A stretch of 64,000 bases of DNA. Source: Sulfolobus sp. A20. Lineage in GTDB: Archaea > Thermoproteota > Thermoprotei_A > Sulfolobales > Sulfolobaceae. Under the pieces are notes generated by a model. It saw nothing but the letters and a program-made list of their open reading frames with translations. It made no database searches and was not told the origin of the DNA. The DNA is taken from the NCBI RefSeq assembly GCF_001719125.1, contig NZ_CP017006.1, forward strand, positions 310,001 to 374,000, read 5' to 3'. Numbering within the stretch: position 1 is the stretch's first letter; every line of letters begins with the position of its first letter. This document shows positions 52,435 to 62,436 of the stretch, in pieces. A program made the translations under genes and the position numbers.

Positions 52435-52731
52435 TTTAACGTATTTCCCGTCTTCTAATAGATTAATTTTACCTTTTTCCACTAGATCAGCTAACGCTCT
52501 TCTTATCTTATCTTCACTAGCAATTCCGGATAACATACTATGTAACTCCTTTAAATTCATGGGTTTCTCATTTAATAAGTCTAATAATATCTGTTTCAAC
52601 TCATCTTCGTTAGGTGCAGTCATAACAATTACGTCTTTATCAGAGTAAACTACTTTAAGCTTGTTTTCAACATTAGAAGTGGATTTCTTACTTTTCTTTT
52701 TGCTTTCATTACTCATACTATCCACACTCAC
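52420..52731 (-). CDS. winged-helix protein with basic N-terminus
   Basis: The 103-residue protein has a Ser/Lys-rich flexible start (SNESKKKSKKSTSN) and a C-terminal winged helix from about residue 40 (MNLKELHSMLSGIASEDKIR, then a wing with KGKINLLEDGKYVKL). This predicts nucleic-acid binding. An ATG five codons in (MSNESK) is an alternative start. Stop codons of this gene and the Cys-rich gene overlap tail to tail. No target is apparent. Confidence 0.7.
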   Translation of the reverse strand: MSVDSMSNESKKKSKKSTSNVENKLKVVYSDKDVIVMTAPNEDELKQILLDLLNEKPMNLKELHSMLSGIASEDKIRRALADLVEKGKINLLEDGKYVKLGAE

Positions 52732-52913
52732 GTTTACCTCTCATTTCTAACTTTTAAGCATTATGCGTATTATGAAAACACAATCGGTGATCAATAATAA
52801 CAACGTTATGTATGAATAATGAGTAATAATTTCTAAAATTATTAATTATGTAAGGTGAGTCGAATGAATACATCTTTATATTGCAGAATTTAGATTATCA
52901 TAATTAGGCGACA

Positions 52914-53279
52914 ATGGTGAAAGAGCCAGACTTCCTGAGGCATGTTGTAAGTAAAGTGTTGTCTCCAAATATAATTGATTCTAAGAGGCTAGATGAAGCC
53001 AGAAGAATACTTGGAGAAGCAGAAGTAAAGTATAACTTTTCCTCTTATGGAGGGGATCCTAAGAAAATAATAGACTTTCTACTTAGTCCAGATTTTACAG
53101 AACTCAGTTTAATTCTAGGTATGGATATAACTAAGAAATTATTAAATGCAATTAAGGATAATTATAAGGACGAAGATATAATCAAAACAGCCGAAAAAAT
53201 ACTAAAAGAGATTGACGGATATTTAGAAGATATAAACGAATCTAATATAACATTAACAGTTAATAAAAAATATTTCTAA
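52914..53279 (+). CDS. helical protein of unknown function
   Basis: The 121-residue protein begins [20 protein letters not shown] and is almost wholly helical and charged, with no cysteines or membrane segments. It is convergent with the thermosome gene, with a four-base overlap of stops. The upstream 180 bases carry TATA-like runs such as CTTTATATTG near 52875. I do not recognise the family; a Sulfolobales-specific protein is likely. Confidence 0.65.
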   Translation: MVKEPDFLRHVVSKVLSPNIIDSKRLDEARRILGEAEVKYNFSSYGGDPKKIIDFLLSPDFTELSLILGMDITKKLLNAIKDNYKDEDIIKTAEKILKEIDGYLEDINESNITLTVNKKYF

Positions 53280-54946
53280 TCAAAGGATGGTGTACTTGAT
53301 CCTTCGCCAGACTCCTTACCTTTTTCCTCTCCTTTCTTCTCGCTCTTTAGTGGAGAAGCAGCTATTAGATCATCAATCTTTAATATCGCAGTAGCTGCTT
53401 CAGTGGCACTCTTTATAACCTGAGCCTTAACTCTAATGGGCTCTATAATGTTTAAAGCATGTACATCATCAATTATTCTACCGCCTAATACGTCAACACC
53501 TGAATTAGTTAGACCCTTAGCATGTCTTGCTCTTAAATCCATTAAAGCAGATATGGGCTCCATGCCTGCAGTTTCTGCTAAGATCATTGGTATTTCTTCT
53601 AAAGCATCAGCGTATGCTTCAATTGCTAACTGTTCCTTTCCACCTACTGTTCTAGCATATTCTCTTAATTTCTTTGCTATCTCTAACTCTACTGCACCAC
53701 CGCCTGGCAATATATAAGGCTCTAGTAGAACATTTCTCAATGCATGTAATGCATCATTTATACTTCTTTCAGCTTCGTCTAATGCCATATCATTAGATCC
53801 TCTAAGTAAGATGTTAACGGCTCTTGGGTTCCTAGCTCCTTCAATGAATACCATTTTATCGTTTCCTACTTTTCTTTCCTCAACTAACTCAGCATAACCT
53901 AAATCATCGGGCGTAGCGTCTTTAATACTACTGATTATCTTCGCTCCTAAAGCCTTTTCCAACTTCTCTATATCACTCCTCTTCACTCTCCTCACAGCTA
54001 ATATACCCTTCTTAGCTAAGAAGTGCTGGGCTACATCATCAATACCCTTCTGACAGATTACTACATTAGCTCCAATAGAAGCCAGCTTGTCTACCATATC
54101 CTTTAAGTACTTAGCCTCCTCATCCAAGAAAGCTTTTATCTGTTCCGGTGATGTTATACTTATCTTAGCTGATATTTCAGGCTTTTCTACCTCCAATGCA
54201 GCGTCTAATACAGCTATCTTTGCCTTAGTCACCCTTCTAGGCATTCCAGGGTGAACCACTTCTTTGTCTAATACTAAACCTTTTACTAACATACTATCTT
54301 CTATACTTCCGCCCTTCTTCTTATCTATCTTTATTAAATCTAAACTTACATTATATCCTCCATTGGGTAAAGGCTCAGCTACATTAGTTACTGCATCTAA
54401 TACTATATCAATTATTTTGTCTAATTCTTTACCTTCAGCAAGGAACTTACTAGCTAATGTAGTAAAGGCTATCTTCTTGAGATTAGCCCTAGTAGAAGCG
54501 TCATTAAGATTCTTTACATCAATTTTTACCCCTAGTTGCGGAAGAATTTCCAATATTTTAGCTGCTGCTTTTTTATATCCTTCAATAATTATAGTTGGAT
54601 GAACGTTCTGATCTAATAAGTTCTCCGCTTTTTCTAATAACGTGCCTGCTAATACTACTGCACTAGTAGTTCCATCACCTACCTCTGCGTCTTGAGCCTT
54701 AGCTGCTTCAACCAATAACTTAGCTGCTGGATGTTGAATCTCAAGATCTTTTACTACAGTAGCACCGTCATTCGTAATGGTTACGTCTCCAAAACTATCA
54801 ATTAACATCTTATCAAGTCCCTTTGGCCCTAGGCTAGTTCTCAGCATTTCAGCTAGAGTTCTAGCTGCTAATATGTTGTTTCTTAACGCATCTCTACCAG
54901 TAGTTCTATTTGTACCCTCCTTAAAGAGTAAGACTGGAGCAGCCAT
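53276..54946 (-). CDS. thsA: thermosome (group II chaperonin) alpha subunit
   Basis: A 556-residue subunit of the double-ring ATP-driven chaperonin that refolds proteins under heat. Seen: [25 protein letters not shown] region near residues 38-62, the ATPase motif [12 protein letters not shown] near 90-101, the apical domain with a helical protrusion (about 215-360), [19 protein letters not shown] near 404, and a Gly/Ser/Glu-rich tail. The [20 protein letters not shown] start matches remembered alpha (TF55-alpha) subunits rather than beta. It has a strong promoter and a GGTG ribosome-binding site. Confidence 0.95.
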   Translation of the reverse strand: MAAPVLLFKEGTNRTTGRDALRNNILAARTLAEMLRTSLGPKGLDKMLIDSFGDVTITNDGATVVKDLEIQHPAAKLLVEAAKAQDAEVGDGTTSAVVLAGTLLEKAENLLDQNVHPTIIIEGYKKAAAKILEILPQLGVKIDVKNLNDASTRANLKKIAFTTLASKFLAEGKELDKIIDIVLDAVTNVAEPLPNGGYNVSLDLIKIDKKKGGSIEDSMLVKGLVLDKEVVHPGMPRRVTKAKIAVLDAALEVEKPEISAKISITSPEQIKAFLDEEAKYLKDMVDKLASIGANVVICQKGIDDVAQHFLAKKGILAVRRVKRSDIEKLEKALGAKIISSIKDATPDDLGYAELVEERKVGNDKMVFIEGARNPRAVNILLRGSNDMALDEAERSINDALHALRNVLLEPYILPGGGAVELEIAKKLREYARTVGGKEQLAIEAYADALEEIPMILAETAGMEPISALMDLRARHAKGLTNSGVDVLGGRIIDDVHALNIIEPIRVKAQVIKSATEAATAILKIDDLIAASPLKSEKKGEEKGKESGEGSSTPSFD

Positions 54947-54980
54947 ATCTTACACCGTTCCGTGAGAACATTAGTATCGC

Positions 54981-54995
54981 TTATATAAAAGTTTT
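54981..54995 (-). promoter_or_regulatory. strong promoter of thsA
   Basis: On the minus strand AAACTTTTATATAAG combines a BRE-like A-run with a near-consensus TATA box. Its centre is about 40 bases before the ATG, predicting a leader of roughly 15-20 bases that includes GGTGT, a Shine-Dalgarno match about eight bases ahead of the ATG, unlike the leaderless neighbours. Confidence 0.65.
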
Positions 54996-55051
54996 TCCTT
55001 TCAATAAAAACACAGAAAATTATTTAAGGGATAGCAGAAGCCTCAGCTATT

Positions 55052-55783
55052 ATGCTCTGTGAGCGATGTAATAAAAGAGATATAGTAACTACTATAGGGG
55101 GGAGAAAGCTATGTTCCGTTTGCGCTAAAGACGAGATTATGAAGAGAATTAAAAGAGAGTTTTATCCTAGGAAAGCCTTAGTAGAAAACGATAAGATTAT
55201 AATTGCATATCCTGCTTATCTAAAACCGTTATCTGAACTATTAATCAATATAATCAGTAGACTCTATAGAAAATTTAATGTAGGATATTTGAGTCTTGAG
55301 ATTGAGCCTGCAAATAATATTAATGATGAGATATGGAAACTCATATCAGAATCTAAATGCGTTGCAGAGAAAGGTGGAATCAAGAAAATAATCTTACCTT
55401 ACACTTCAGACTTCTTGATGGCATATTTAATATATGCTACTGCTAAAGGTGATTATACGTACGTTAACCTCATGAATTTCGAATATAAAGTAAATGATAT
55501 TTTATACTTATTGCCATTCTACAATACCTCTCTAATGGAGCTGAACGGATTTGAGAACGTTAATGAATATAAAATCATCACAATGGACGAGGTTTTTAAT
55601 GATATTTTAGAGTGGGAGAAAAGCCTCTTAAAAGACAATTACGAATTGTTTCATGCCTTTCAAAACTCTAGGAGGATATTTGAAGAAAAAAGCTATAGAT
55701 GTGAAGAATGTGGAGGAATAATTAACTCCCCGGTAAAACGCTGCGTGAGATGCTCTCTAATTTCTGCTTCTCTTCCTTGTTAA
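55052..55783 (+). CDS. TtuA/Ncs6-like protein lacking the PP-loop
   Basis: The 243-residue protein has the frame of tRNA 2-thiouridine synthetases: N-terminal zinc pairs CERC (3-6) and CSVC (21-24), a basic helix KRIKREFYPRK, then a strand KIIIAY at 48-53, and C-terminal CEECGG...CVRC (about 217-234). Where TtuA and Ncs6 have the ATP pyrophosphatase loop SGGKDS, this protein has YPAYLKP (about 53-59), and the GHNLDD-type segment is replaced by LPYTSDFLMAYL. It therefore probably cannot activate tRNA with ATP. It may be a structural partner or a repurposed RNA binder. A TATA at about 55018-55028 implies a leaderless start. Confidence 0.7.
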   Translation: MLCERCNKRDIVTTIGGRKLCSVCAKDEIMKRIKREFYPRKALVENDKIIIAYPAYLKPLSELLINIISRLYRKFNVGYLSLEIEPANNINDEIWKLISESKCVAEKGGIKKIILPYTSDFLMAYLIYATAKGDYTYVNLMNFEYKVNDILYLLPFYNTSLMELNGFENVNEYKIITMDEVFNDILEWEKSLLKDNYELFHAFQNSRRIFEEKSYRCEECGGIINSPVKRCVRCSLISASLPC

Positions 55784-56537
55784 GGATAACTTCGTAATAT
55801 ATTAAACCTTGAACAGGCTTAAACTTAGAAGGTGGTATAGGCCCTTCTGAAGTATAATAAAAAAATCCGGACTTCAGAATCTCGCTAAAACCCTCTTTAT
55901 CAAATTTAATATAGTCTTGTAAGGTAGACATCACATTTATAGTGTTCTTCAACTCCCTCATACTTAAAGTATAACCACACACTTTACAAGATAAATCGGG
56001 CATTACAGACTCAAATCCGCATCTGGGGCACTTTATAGGAGAACGAAACCCATTTGAGTAAAGTGTCCAATTATTCCTTAATATGTCTATCAAATCTTTC
56101 TTATTTCTTCTAATTAACTCTCTATATAATCTATCAGCTAGCTGAACTATACCTTGTCTAGTGTAGTTTGTTACAAATTCAAGTTGATCATCAGAAAGTT
56201 TCTCAAGATCCTTAATACGAAGTATTTTGTAAGCTATTAATTCCATCAAATTATCCCCCATAGCACGCAAGCGATTTAAAATTGTTGATAATTTTGGCTT
56301 AGACTTAACTTCGCCAACTGCAGATGCAAAAGGCTCCTTTAAAATTTCTTTGTATTCTTCTCTTGAAAAGTTAAGATAGGACAATCCTAATAAATTTACT
56401 AATTCGTCCAGGTATTCATCTAGTAGTTTGTCTGGATCAACATATTTTTCATTCTTCTTTTTATTAGAAGATTTTTTAGGTTTTTTCTCTTCAGAACTCT
56501 TATTTTCTTCAGATTCATCCTTCTTTCTTTTAGGCAA
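55722..56537 (-). CDS. zinc-ribbon protein with Lys-rich N-terminal tail
   Basis: The 271-residue protein starts with about 40 residues of Lys, Glu and Ser (DESEENKSSEEKKPKKSSNK), continues with a helical body (50-165) and has a central zinc ribbon CPRCGFESVMPDLSCKVCG near 170-188, followed by an alpha/beta tail. The unstructured basic tail and zinc ribbon suggest nucleic-acid or ribosome contact; I do not recognise the family. Its 3' end overlaps the TtuA-like gene by 62 bases on the opposite strand, the longest such overlap in the window. Confidence 0.7.
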   Translation of the reverse strand: MPKRKKDESEENKSSEEKKPKKSSNKKKNEKYVDPDKLLDEYLDELVNLLGLSYLNFSREEYKEILKEPFASAVGEVKSKPKLSTILNRLRAMGDNLMELIAYKILRIKDLEKLSDDQLEFVTNYTRQGIVQLADRLYRELIRRNKKDLIDILRNNWTLYSNGFRSPIKCPRCGFESVMPDLSCKVCGYTLSMRELKNTINVMSTLQDYIKFDKEGFSEILKSGFFYYTSEGPIPPSKFKPVQGLIYYEVILNKEEKQKLESISRSVLPGS

Positions 56538-56572
56538 TCTGTTATTATTTAGAAGTCAGTTTTTATAAAGCT

Positions 56573-56899
56573 TTAAACCATAAGTGCCAAATCTTGAAAG
56601 TCCATTGGTAACATTTTCTTCTTTTCAATAATCTCTTGATATTTGTTATCTAGAAACCCTATGAATATAGGACAAGTTTCATACTTTCCTTCACGCTGGC
56701 ATTTTTCACCTAATGTAAGGAAACATTTACCATTTTTCTTGTCATAATATGGACATAACTTATAATACGTCTTTGCACTTTTTATCATTCTCTCTATCCA
56801 CTGTTTCTTATGATCTTTCTTTTCGGCTTCTTTCTCTGCTTTGGCTAATACTTTATTTATCTCGTCTTCGGACATTTTCACTGACTTATTAGCTGACAT
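56573..56899 (-). CDS. small Cys-rich protein, possible Fe-S or zinc binding
   Basis: The 108-residue protein (ATG 56899, MSANKSVKMSEDEINKVLAK) has a helical charged N-terminus and four cysteines in the second half: KLCPYYDKKNGKCF and GEKCQREGKYETCPIF, giving C-x(8)-C and C-x(8)-C spacing. This suggests one metal or Fe-S site. An upstream extension in the same frame is basic and unlikely. The gene precedes the dyad-rich region next to whiP, on the same strand, and may be transcribed from within that region. Function unknown. Confidence 0.7.
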   Translation of the reverse strand: MSANKSVKMSEDEINKVLAKAEKEAEKKDHKKQWIERMIKSAKTYYKLCPYYDKKNGKCFLTLGEKCQREGKYETCPIFIGFLDNKYQEIIEKKKMLPMDFQDLALMV

Positions 56900-56947
56900 A
56901 CTTCTCCTCCTCTTGCTTATTAGTTTGGATAAATAGATTAAATACAT

Positions 56948-57069
56948 TACTACTACTACAACAAGCCCAGTAAGTCTATTATCTTCCTTTAGTATGTTTG
57001 TATAATTATTTTAAAATAATTTTCTCCCAACAAAGGAATTCAGTTAACTGAGAATCTATAGTAGTAGTA
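56948..57069. other. candidate replication origin (oriC3-like) with nested dyads
   Basis: A symmetric non-coding element next to the WhiP-like gene. Seen: perfect 11-base inverted repeats TACTACTACTA (56948-56958) and TAGTAGTAGTA (57059-57069); near the centre an 18-base perfect palindrome AATTATTTTAAAATAATT (57004-57021); and a 12-base palindrome TCAGTTAACTGA (57040-57051). The outer repeats are centred at 57008, four bases from the centre of the AT palindrome, which could be a melting element. In Sulfolobus one of three origins, oriC3, lies beside whiP and is specified by WhiP. No classical ORB box was recognised. The origin assignment is inference. Confidence 0.5.
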
Positions 57070-57120
57070 TATATTAAAATCAAGAACACAGAAGTAGAAC
57101 GTATATTCATGCGACTTATC

Positions 57121-57861
57121 TTAACATTCTGAAATTAGTTTCCTTAACTGTTGAGATAGACCTATCCTTATTCCCATCCTAGGATCCTGGTAAATATAAA
57201 TAAGCCTCTTAGTCTGTAATCCTCTTAACACTTTAAAGATCCAATTAGTGTCAGCTCTAATTTCTTCTTGAAGTTGATCCAGATAGATGTATGTTGTGCC
57301 CCATTCTTTATATTTATTAAGTAAATTTATTAATATTTCTTTTTCGTCTTCCTCTAATTTTTCTAGAATCTCCTTTATACAATCCGTTATTTCTTGTTTT
57401 TGTCCTTTTTTGTTTACTTTACTAGTTTGGTTATCAATAAACCACAAAACTTTTTGATTTTTGTTGTCCGATTTTTTCTCCTCTTTGTAGTTCATTGTCT
57501 GTTTAACTTGTTCTTTTCTATCCAGTATCTGTTTAGCAAGAACTAGCATTTCTTTGAACTTAGAATTAGTATATGAATCTAGTATCTCTTTTGCTAATTC
57601 CTCACCTTTTCTACTCAAATGCCATCTGCCTCCTTCTTGATAAACTAACCCTTTCTTCTTCCAGTAGCTGAGATAGCTACTAACGTATTTAGTTTCATAA
57701 CCTAAATTGCTCGCTATTTCTGAAGTTCTTAAAGGTCTAGCATATAATAGTATAATAACTGCTTCGACGAGTTTTGATCTAGGACTGCCGTTGAACTTCT
57801 CATCATTTGTAAGTTGCTGGATTACTTCTTCCATGTCATTGTCTTCATAGTCGCCAGTCAT
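57121..57861 (-). CDS. whiP: WhiP-like replication initiator (two winged helices)
   Basis: The 246-residue protein has two winged-helix domains: the first at about 27-95 ([20 protein letters not shown], wing GGRWHLS), the second at about 165-246 ([20 protein letters not shown], wing [12 protein letters not shown]), joined by a Lys/Gln-rich linker. This is the layout of WhiP, the Cdt1-like winged-helix initiator protein that specifies oriC3 in Sulfolobus, and I recall WhiP lying close to the alpha thermosome gene, as here. A plain transcription regulator is the alternative. The stop codon lies 52 bases from the adjacent symmetric dyad region. Confidence 0.72.
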   Translation of the reverse strand: MTGDYEDNDMEEVIQQLTNDEKFNGSPRSKLVEAVIILLYARPLRTSEIASNLGYETKYVSSYLSYWKKKGLVYQEGGRWHLSRKGEELAKEILDSYTNSKFKEMLVLAKQILDRKEQVKQTMNYKEEKKSDNKNQKVLWFIDNQTSKVNKKGQKQEITDCIKEILEKLEEDEKEILINLLNKYKEWGTTYIYLDQLQEEIRADTNWIFKVLRGLQTKRLIYIYQDPRMGIRIGLSQQLRKLISEC

Positions 57862-57946
57862 TTTACTAATATTTGTAGTTTCTGCTTAAATCTGAAGCTA
57901 AGAATAACTTTGGAATTATTTTGGCATTTTTTATCCTAAGTAGTAC

Positions 57947-59026
57947 TTAGTAACAAGTTTTTATTGCATAGAATTTATTATATCCAACTATAATATTATA
58001 TATTCCAGAAAGTTTTTCATCTATAAATTTATCGCCAGTATCAATTCTTAAACAATCAATGGTATATACTTTTTTCAAAGGAGATATTATAATTATATCG
58101 GTTTTGTTTATTTTCTGAAGAAGTTTAGGACCAATTTCTTGATTACCTCTCCCTAATATAAATCCTTGTTTACCTATAGGTGTTAAAATAATCTTTAACT
58201 CCCCGGTTAAATCTAATAAATCGAAATAATTTGCATTACTCTTTATTAGTTGTTTGTTTTTAACAATGTCCACACTAAGAAAATTGGTATTATAAATCCC
58301 TAGCTTTTTTTCTATATACTTAACAGTACTTCCTGGACCTAAAATGTAAAATATGTCATTTTTCAAGTTTTCTATCACATAATCAGCTATTTCTTCGAGT
58401 TCGGCTTCCTCATAGCTTATCTCATCTTTACTAGGAGCTAATAAATTATCGCTAGCTACAGTTAATGTTATATAGTATAGTTTTACTACATATCTTCCTT
58501 TTCTATATTCCTCCTCATCCACATCAAGAATTTCCCCCTCTACGATTTTCGCCTCACCTTTAAGGAATTTAGACAGCAGTAATGCTCCAGCTTCTGGTGT
58601 CGAGGCAAAGACGCCACTATGCATTTTTACTCCAGCTGGAATTCCTAAAATAGGAATCTTCTCATTACCTTTAAGTCCTTCATATACGTCTCTAGCTGTA
58701 CCGTCTCCTCCTACGAAAACTATAATATCCACATTATTTCTGATGAACTCTCTCACTGATAGTATCGTATCATTTCTAGTAGTTATCGCTGAGTCGCCTA
58801 CGTCAATTGTTGAGTATTTAAATGTTAGGTTGCTTTTTTTAAAATATAACTCTCCCATTTTAAATTTTGGAATAATATACTCAGCTTCAAATGGTGCATT
58901 CTTTAAAAATCTTAGTACCCTATCTCTTATCTCAGGGTTTTCTACATGCAGATCATCGCTTCCCTTATTTCCTATTCTTCCACCTGAACCCGCGTAGGGG
59001 TTTACCAAGAACCCGATTCTTTGCAT
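57947..59026 (-). CDS. ATP-NAD kinase-like protein (COG3199)
   Basis: The 359-residue protein has the NAD kinase/diacylglycerol kinase fold. Seen: [20 protein letters not shown] at the N-terminus, the diagnostic [17 protein letters not shown] near residue 97-113, [15 protein letters not shown] near 123 and a beta-rich C-terminal domain with [16 protein letters not shown] near 285. Members of COG3199 are annotated as predicted NAD kinases; the true substrate is not established. Its start overlaps the end of the HTH gene by 25 bases, indicating one transcript. Confidence 0.85.
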   Translation of the reverse strand: MQRIGFLVNPYAGSGGRIGNKGSDDLHVENPEIRDRVLRFLKNAPFEAEYIIPKFKMGELYFKKSNLTFKYSTIDVGDSAITTRNDTILSVREFIRNNVDIIVFVGGDGTARDVYEGLKGNEKIPILGIPAGVKMHSGVFASTPEAGALLLSKFLKGEAKIVEGEILDVDEEEYRKGRYVVKLYYITLTVASDNLLAPSKDEISYEEAELEEIADYVIENLKNDIFYILGPGSTVKYIEKKLGIYNTNFLSVDIVKNKQLIKSNANYFDLLDLTGELKIILTPIGKQGFILGRGNQEIGPKLLQKINKTDIIIISPLKKVYTIDCLRIDTGDKFIDEKLSGIYNIIVGYNKFYAIKTCY

Positions 59027-59640
59027 ATCTCTAACTTTTGAATTAGTTGAGCTAAGATTAAAAATGCTAAATGTTGATCATTAGGTGTAATAAAAGTTAT
59101 CAAGTCTCCTTCTCTACAATCGTTACAATTTTCCCTTATCTCTTCTATTAACCCCTTGAGTGACATTTCATCGGTCTTAGGTGGTATCTCTATTTTTCCA
59201 TCTCGAGCAATAATACATATAAGTGCTTTATCTGCACCTAGTCTTATCATCTCATCTCTAAGATAGAGCACTGAGAAGTTATTGAGAAGCTTTGATCCTT
59301 CATGTAAGACTATCATGTAAGATTTCCAATTCAAGGATTTTAGTTCAGACTCCTTTATCATTGAATTATTTTGAATGCAAGACACTAATCTTTCTCCTTT
59401 TTCGGTAAGTGTATTTCCCCCTACAGGATCCGTGTGGATTAACTCTAACTCTCTAAGTCTTTTTAACATTGTTTTCATTGAAGCTTCAGTCAGACCTAAG
59501 TTTTTCATTAATATTATTCTCCCTACTGGCTGCATTTGTTTAATTTGCAGGAGTGCCATTATAATATGTCCTTCATCGAATTTTGGCTTATTTCCTTGTT
59601 TAGCTTCTATGAGTTTCGTTAAGATCATCTGGATATCCAT
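59002..59640 (-). CDS. HTH regulator with DUF4443-like C-terminus
   Basis: The 212-residue protein has an N-terminal winged helix (about 18-90; [20 protein letters not shown], then [16 protein letters not shown]) and a C-terminal domain (95-212) containing [16 protein letters not shown] and [12 protein letters not shown], consistent with an archaeal DUF4443-type regulator. Ligand and targets are unknown. It is co-transcribed with the NAD kinase-like gene and diverges from argF with only 31 bases between starts, so it could regulate argF. Confidence 0.75.
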   Translation of the reverse strand: MDIQMILTKLIEAKQGNKPKFDEGHIIMALLQIKQMQPVGRIILMKNLGLTEASMKTMLKRLRELELIHTDPVGGNTLTEKGERLVSCIQNNSMIKESELKSLNWKSYMIVLHEGSKLLNNFSVLYLRDEMIRLGADKALICIIARDGKIEIPPKTDEMSLKGLIEEIRENCNDCREGDLITFITPNDQHLAFLILAQLIQKLEICKESGSW

Positions 59641-59671
59641 ATTTAAATATTGGTAAAGGTAGTATTAAATT

Positions 59672-60595
59672 ATGTTCAAAGGTAGAAGTTTGTTATGCCT
59701 ATTGGATTTCGAAGCTCATGAGATAGAGAAGATGTTAGATGTCTCTTTTATGATGAAAAACTTCGTTTACTCGAGTAGTGTACCTAAGTCTTTAGAGGGG
59801 AAGAAAGTTGCGTTACTCTTTGAAAAACCCAGTACTAGGACTAGGGTCAGCAGCGAATTAGCAATATCGATGCTAGGTGGTATACCAATAGTTCTCAATA
59901 AGCAGGATATACAACTATCTAGAGGGGAACCAGTAGAAGATACTGCTAGGGTTTTAGGCAAGATGGTTAATGGGATAGGTGCTAGGGTTTTAAAACATGA
60001 AACTCTAATAAAGCTTAAAGAGTTTTCTAAAGTACCAATATTCAATTTATTGAGTGATTTATCTCATCCTTTGCAAGCATTAGCTGATATTATGACTATA
60101 AGGGAGAAATTCGGTAAAGGCTACGTTAAGATAGCTTTTGTAGGTGATGGCGGAGATAATGTATTATTAAGTTTAATGTCAGCAGTAGCTAAACTTGGGT
60201 TAGAGTTACATGTGGCAAGCCCTAAGGAGTTAAGACCTAGAGAAGACTATTATAAATTGATAGAGGAGATAAGTGAGATAACTGGTGCTATAATTGAATT
60301 TCATGAAGATCCTTATGAAGCAGTAAGAGGTGCACACGTAGTTTATACTGACGTTTGGGTCAGCATGGGTCAAGAGGAAATAGCTGAAAGAAAGAAGAAA
60401 TTATTAGGCAACTACAAGGTTACTTCAGACTTAATGAAATACACTGCTAGGGACTCAATATTTATGCATTGCTTACCGGCCAATAGGGGCGAGGAAGTAG
60501 ATCAAGATGTAATAGATGGCCCAAGGAGTGTAGTCTGGGATCAAGCTGAGAATAGATTATATACTGCCATGTCAGTATTTTCCCTATTTATTTAA
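59672..60595 (+). CDS. argF: ornithine carbamoyltransferase
   Basis: ArgF makes citrulline from ornithine and carbamoyl phosphate in arginine synthesis. Seen: the carbamoyl-phosphate motif [14 protein letters not shown] near residue 50-63, [14 protein letters not shown] near 128-141 (HPxQ), [13 protein letters not shown] near 153 and the ornithine loop [14 protein letters not shown] near 268, which contains the HCLP signature that separates OTCs from aspartate carbamoyltransferases. Length 307 is normal. It is divergent from an HTH regulator and convergent with nreA (eight-base overlap). Confidence 0.96.
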   Translation: MFKGRSLLCLLDFEAHEIEKMLDVSFMMKNFVYSSSVPKSLEGKKVALLFEKPSTRTRVSSELAISMLGGIPIVLNKQDIQLSRGEPVEDTARVLGKMVNGIGARVLKHETLIKLKEFSKVPIFNLLSDLSHPLQALADIMTIREKFGKGYVKIAFVGDGGDNVLLSLMSAVAKLGLELHVASPKELRPREDYYKLIEEISEITGAIIEFHEDPYEAVRGAHVVYTDVWVSMGQEEIAERKKKLLGNYKVTSDLMKYTARDSIFMHCLPANRGEEVDQDVIDGPRSVVWDQAENRLYTAMSVFSLFI

Positions 60596-61814
60596 AGAAC
60601 TCGTCAATTTTTCTTTGTTTTAAGATCTTCCTAATACTATTTAACTCAAGTAAATCAATTTTAGCTTTAAGCCTATTGTTTACGAAAAGTATAGCTTCTA
60701 ATGTACTTTCAAATTTTCCCAATCTATTTTCCATAGCTCTTCTAACTGTTTCCCTTATGTGCCAATTTCCTACTGGTGCATAATACTCGCTAGTTATCTC
60801 CCTAATAATTATTATCCCAGCTTGCCTCTTAATTTTCTCTAAATACTCTAACACACCTAATCTAGCAGCTAAATATCCTCCATCCATATAATCATACTCT
60901 CCCCAATAATTTTCAGATAGTTCAGACACCAATAATTCAGTAGACCAAAGACTTAATGGATGCCAAATTTCGATCCATGTAGACGTATATTTCGATGGGT
61001 ACAAGATGATATGAAAGTAGTTCCCTAAATACGAAGAATAATATACTTCTACTTGGTTTAATTCATTATATTCACTAATTTTTTCTTGTAACTCCTTCCC
61101 TATCATACTATCAACTGCAGTTATAGCCCATCTCGTTGGAACCAATTTTCTCCTTTTTCTTTGTCCGAGGAGACCAAAGGACAATGCGTTAATTATTTTA
61201 TAATAATCTATGTTATGTTTATATAATTCATAAATAGCCTCTTGAGCTTTTACATCATCAAAGATTAATTTGTCCAATTTAGCTGGAATTTTGGGATTAT
61301 CAGTTACTTTAAACTCTTCAGCGGGTCCACCTGGACCCCTTGGAAGAACTCTGCCATCAAATTTTAACTTAGCTTCCAGTTTTTTTAACTTAGCTTCAGA
61401 GTCTACTGGGTTTTCAGATATTACTGTGAGTGGTATTTCAGTGTTGTATAGGTCTAATGCTTTGCTAGCGTCAGTTTTAAGCATAGCAGATATGAGAGAG
61501 GACCTAAGTTTTATTATCTCTCCTAAACTCACCTTACCCCACCAATTTAACGGATTTTCATAATTTCTAGCTTCTTCCCCATGTATAGAAGGAGGCAGAT
61601 TTAGAATAAGTGTAACCTTAGGATATCCCCTTTCTCCTACTATTGCACTAGGCGGAGTAGACCCATCAACTAGCTTGGACTCTTGATTGATTTTTACTTT
61701 TTGTAAACTATTAACTATACTTCTAAATCGTTCCATTAACGGGCAATATGGTAAGCCACAAAGATATTTGTGGCCTTTACATTTCACGCATAATTCCGCC
61801 GGTATTGCGCGCAA
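60588..61814 (-). CDS. nreA: DNA repair protein NreA with C-terminal PIP box
   Basis: NreA proteins protect against DNA damage and bind the sliding clamp PCNA. Seen: an N-terminal zinc motif [18 protein letters not shown] (residues 9-26), the family core [20 protein letters not shown] and [10 protein letters not shown], and a terminal PCNA-interaction box QRKIDEFFK. Length 408 is typical. The start is TTG at 61814; no ATG precedes the zinc cysteines. It overlaps the PHP-domain gene by 38 bases, suggesting coupled synthesis. Confidence 0.92.
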   Translation of the reverse strand: MRAIPAELCVKCKGHKYLCGLPYCPLMERFRSIVNSLQKVKINQESKLVDGSTPPSAIVGERGYPKVTLILNLPPSIHGEEARNYENPLNWWGKVSLGEIIKLRSSLISAMLKTDASKALDLYNTEIPLTVISENPVDSEAKLKKLEAKLKFDGRVLPRGPGGPAEEFKVTDNPKIPAKLDKLIFDDVKAQEAIYELYKHNIDYYKIINALSFGLLGQRKRRKLVPTRWAITAVDSMIGKELQEKISEYNELNQVEVYYSSYLGNYFHIILYPSKYTSTWIEIWHPLSLWSTELLVSELSENYWGEYDYMDGGYLAARLGVLEYLEKIKRQAGIIIIREITSEYYAPVGNWHIRETVRRAMENRLGKFESTLEAILFVNNRLKAKIDLLELNSIRKILKQRKIDEFFK

Positions 61815-62436
61815 ATCCTAACTTCCTCTGAATATACCATTCTGCAATAGATAATTTAGCTCTAAATGATAATCCTCTAATAATATTTCTAATTTTACCT
61901 TTCAGTAGGTTATCCAGAATTTCATCCGTATTAAATTCTGTTATATCATAGAGTTCATTATATGCTGAACCTATTGCTCTCATTACATGTGCATCACTAT
62001 TTGCTAAACCCGGTAATCCTAATTGTTCTGATACTTCTTTTGCCTTATTATTAGCGAAACTAGGTGCCTTTGAATTATATACTTCTATTAGATTAAATCT
62101 ATATCTATATACGTTTTCTCCTATACCTTTTCTGAATATATCAAATGGATGAGATGGGAAAACTACACAAGAGTTTTCCCTAGCATATTCTAATAACTCT
62201 GTTATTACACTGGGTGGGGAGGGTATGAAACTACATAGTATCACTACATGTCCATATTGTGTAGTAACCTCTTGTCCTGGTATTACCTTCTCTTCTTTCA
62301 CACTTTCCAAACCTCGTGAAGTATCATGGTCAGTGAGAGCGATATAAATGTTCAATTTTTTAGCATATCTTATTAGATCCTTAGGAGAACTCTTTCCATC
62401 ACTATAAAAAGAATGTACATGAAAATCAAAAAACAT
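61777..62436 (-). CDS. PHP-domain phosphoesterase
   Basis: The 219-residue protein is a polymerase-and-histidinol-phosphatase fold metal hydrolase. Seen: [13 protein letters not shown] at the N-terminus (HxH motif), [13 protein letters not shown] near 33 (DHD), [15 protein letters not shown] near 54 and [17 protein letters not shown] near 137, supplying the metal ligands. Related proteins include nucleoside and histidinol phosphatases and PHP nucleases; the substrate is unknown. It overlaps nreA and shares a TAATG stop/start junction with asd, so it may serve DNA repair or amino acid metabolism. Confidence 0.85.
   Translation of the reverse strand: MFFDFHVHSFYSDGKSSPKDLIRYAKKLNIYIALTDHDTSRGLESVKEEKVIPGQEVTTQYGHVVILCSFIPSPPSVITELLEYARENSCVVFPSHPFDIFRKGIGENVYRYRFNLIEVYNSKAPSFANNKAKEVSEQLGLPGLANSDAHVMRAIGSAYNELYDITEFNTDEILDNLLKGKIRNIIRGLSFRAKLSIAEWYIQRKLGFARNTGGIMREM

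Noticed and set aside
53436-53717. Plus-strand frames inside the thermosome gene and similar shadows inside srp54, argS, trm1 and others
   Set aside because: They are frames antisense to conserved genes with low-complexity translations and no motifs.
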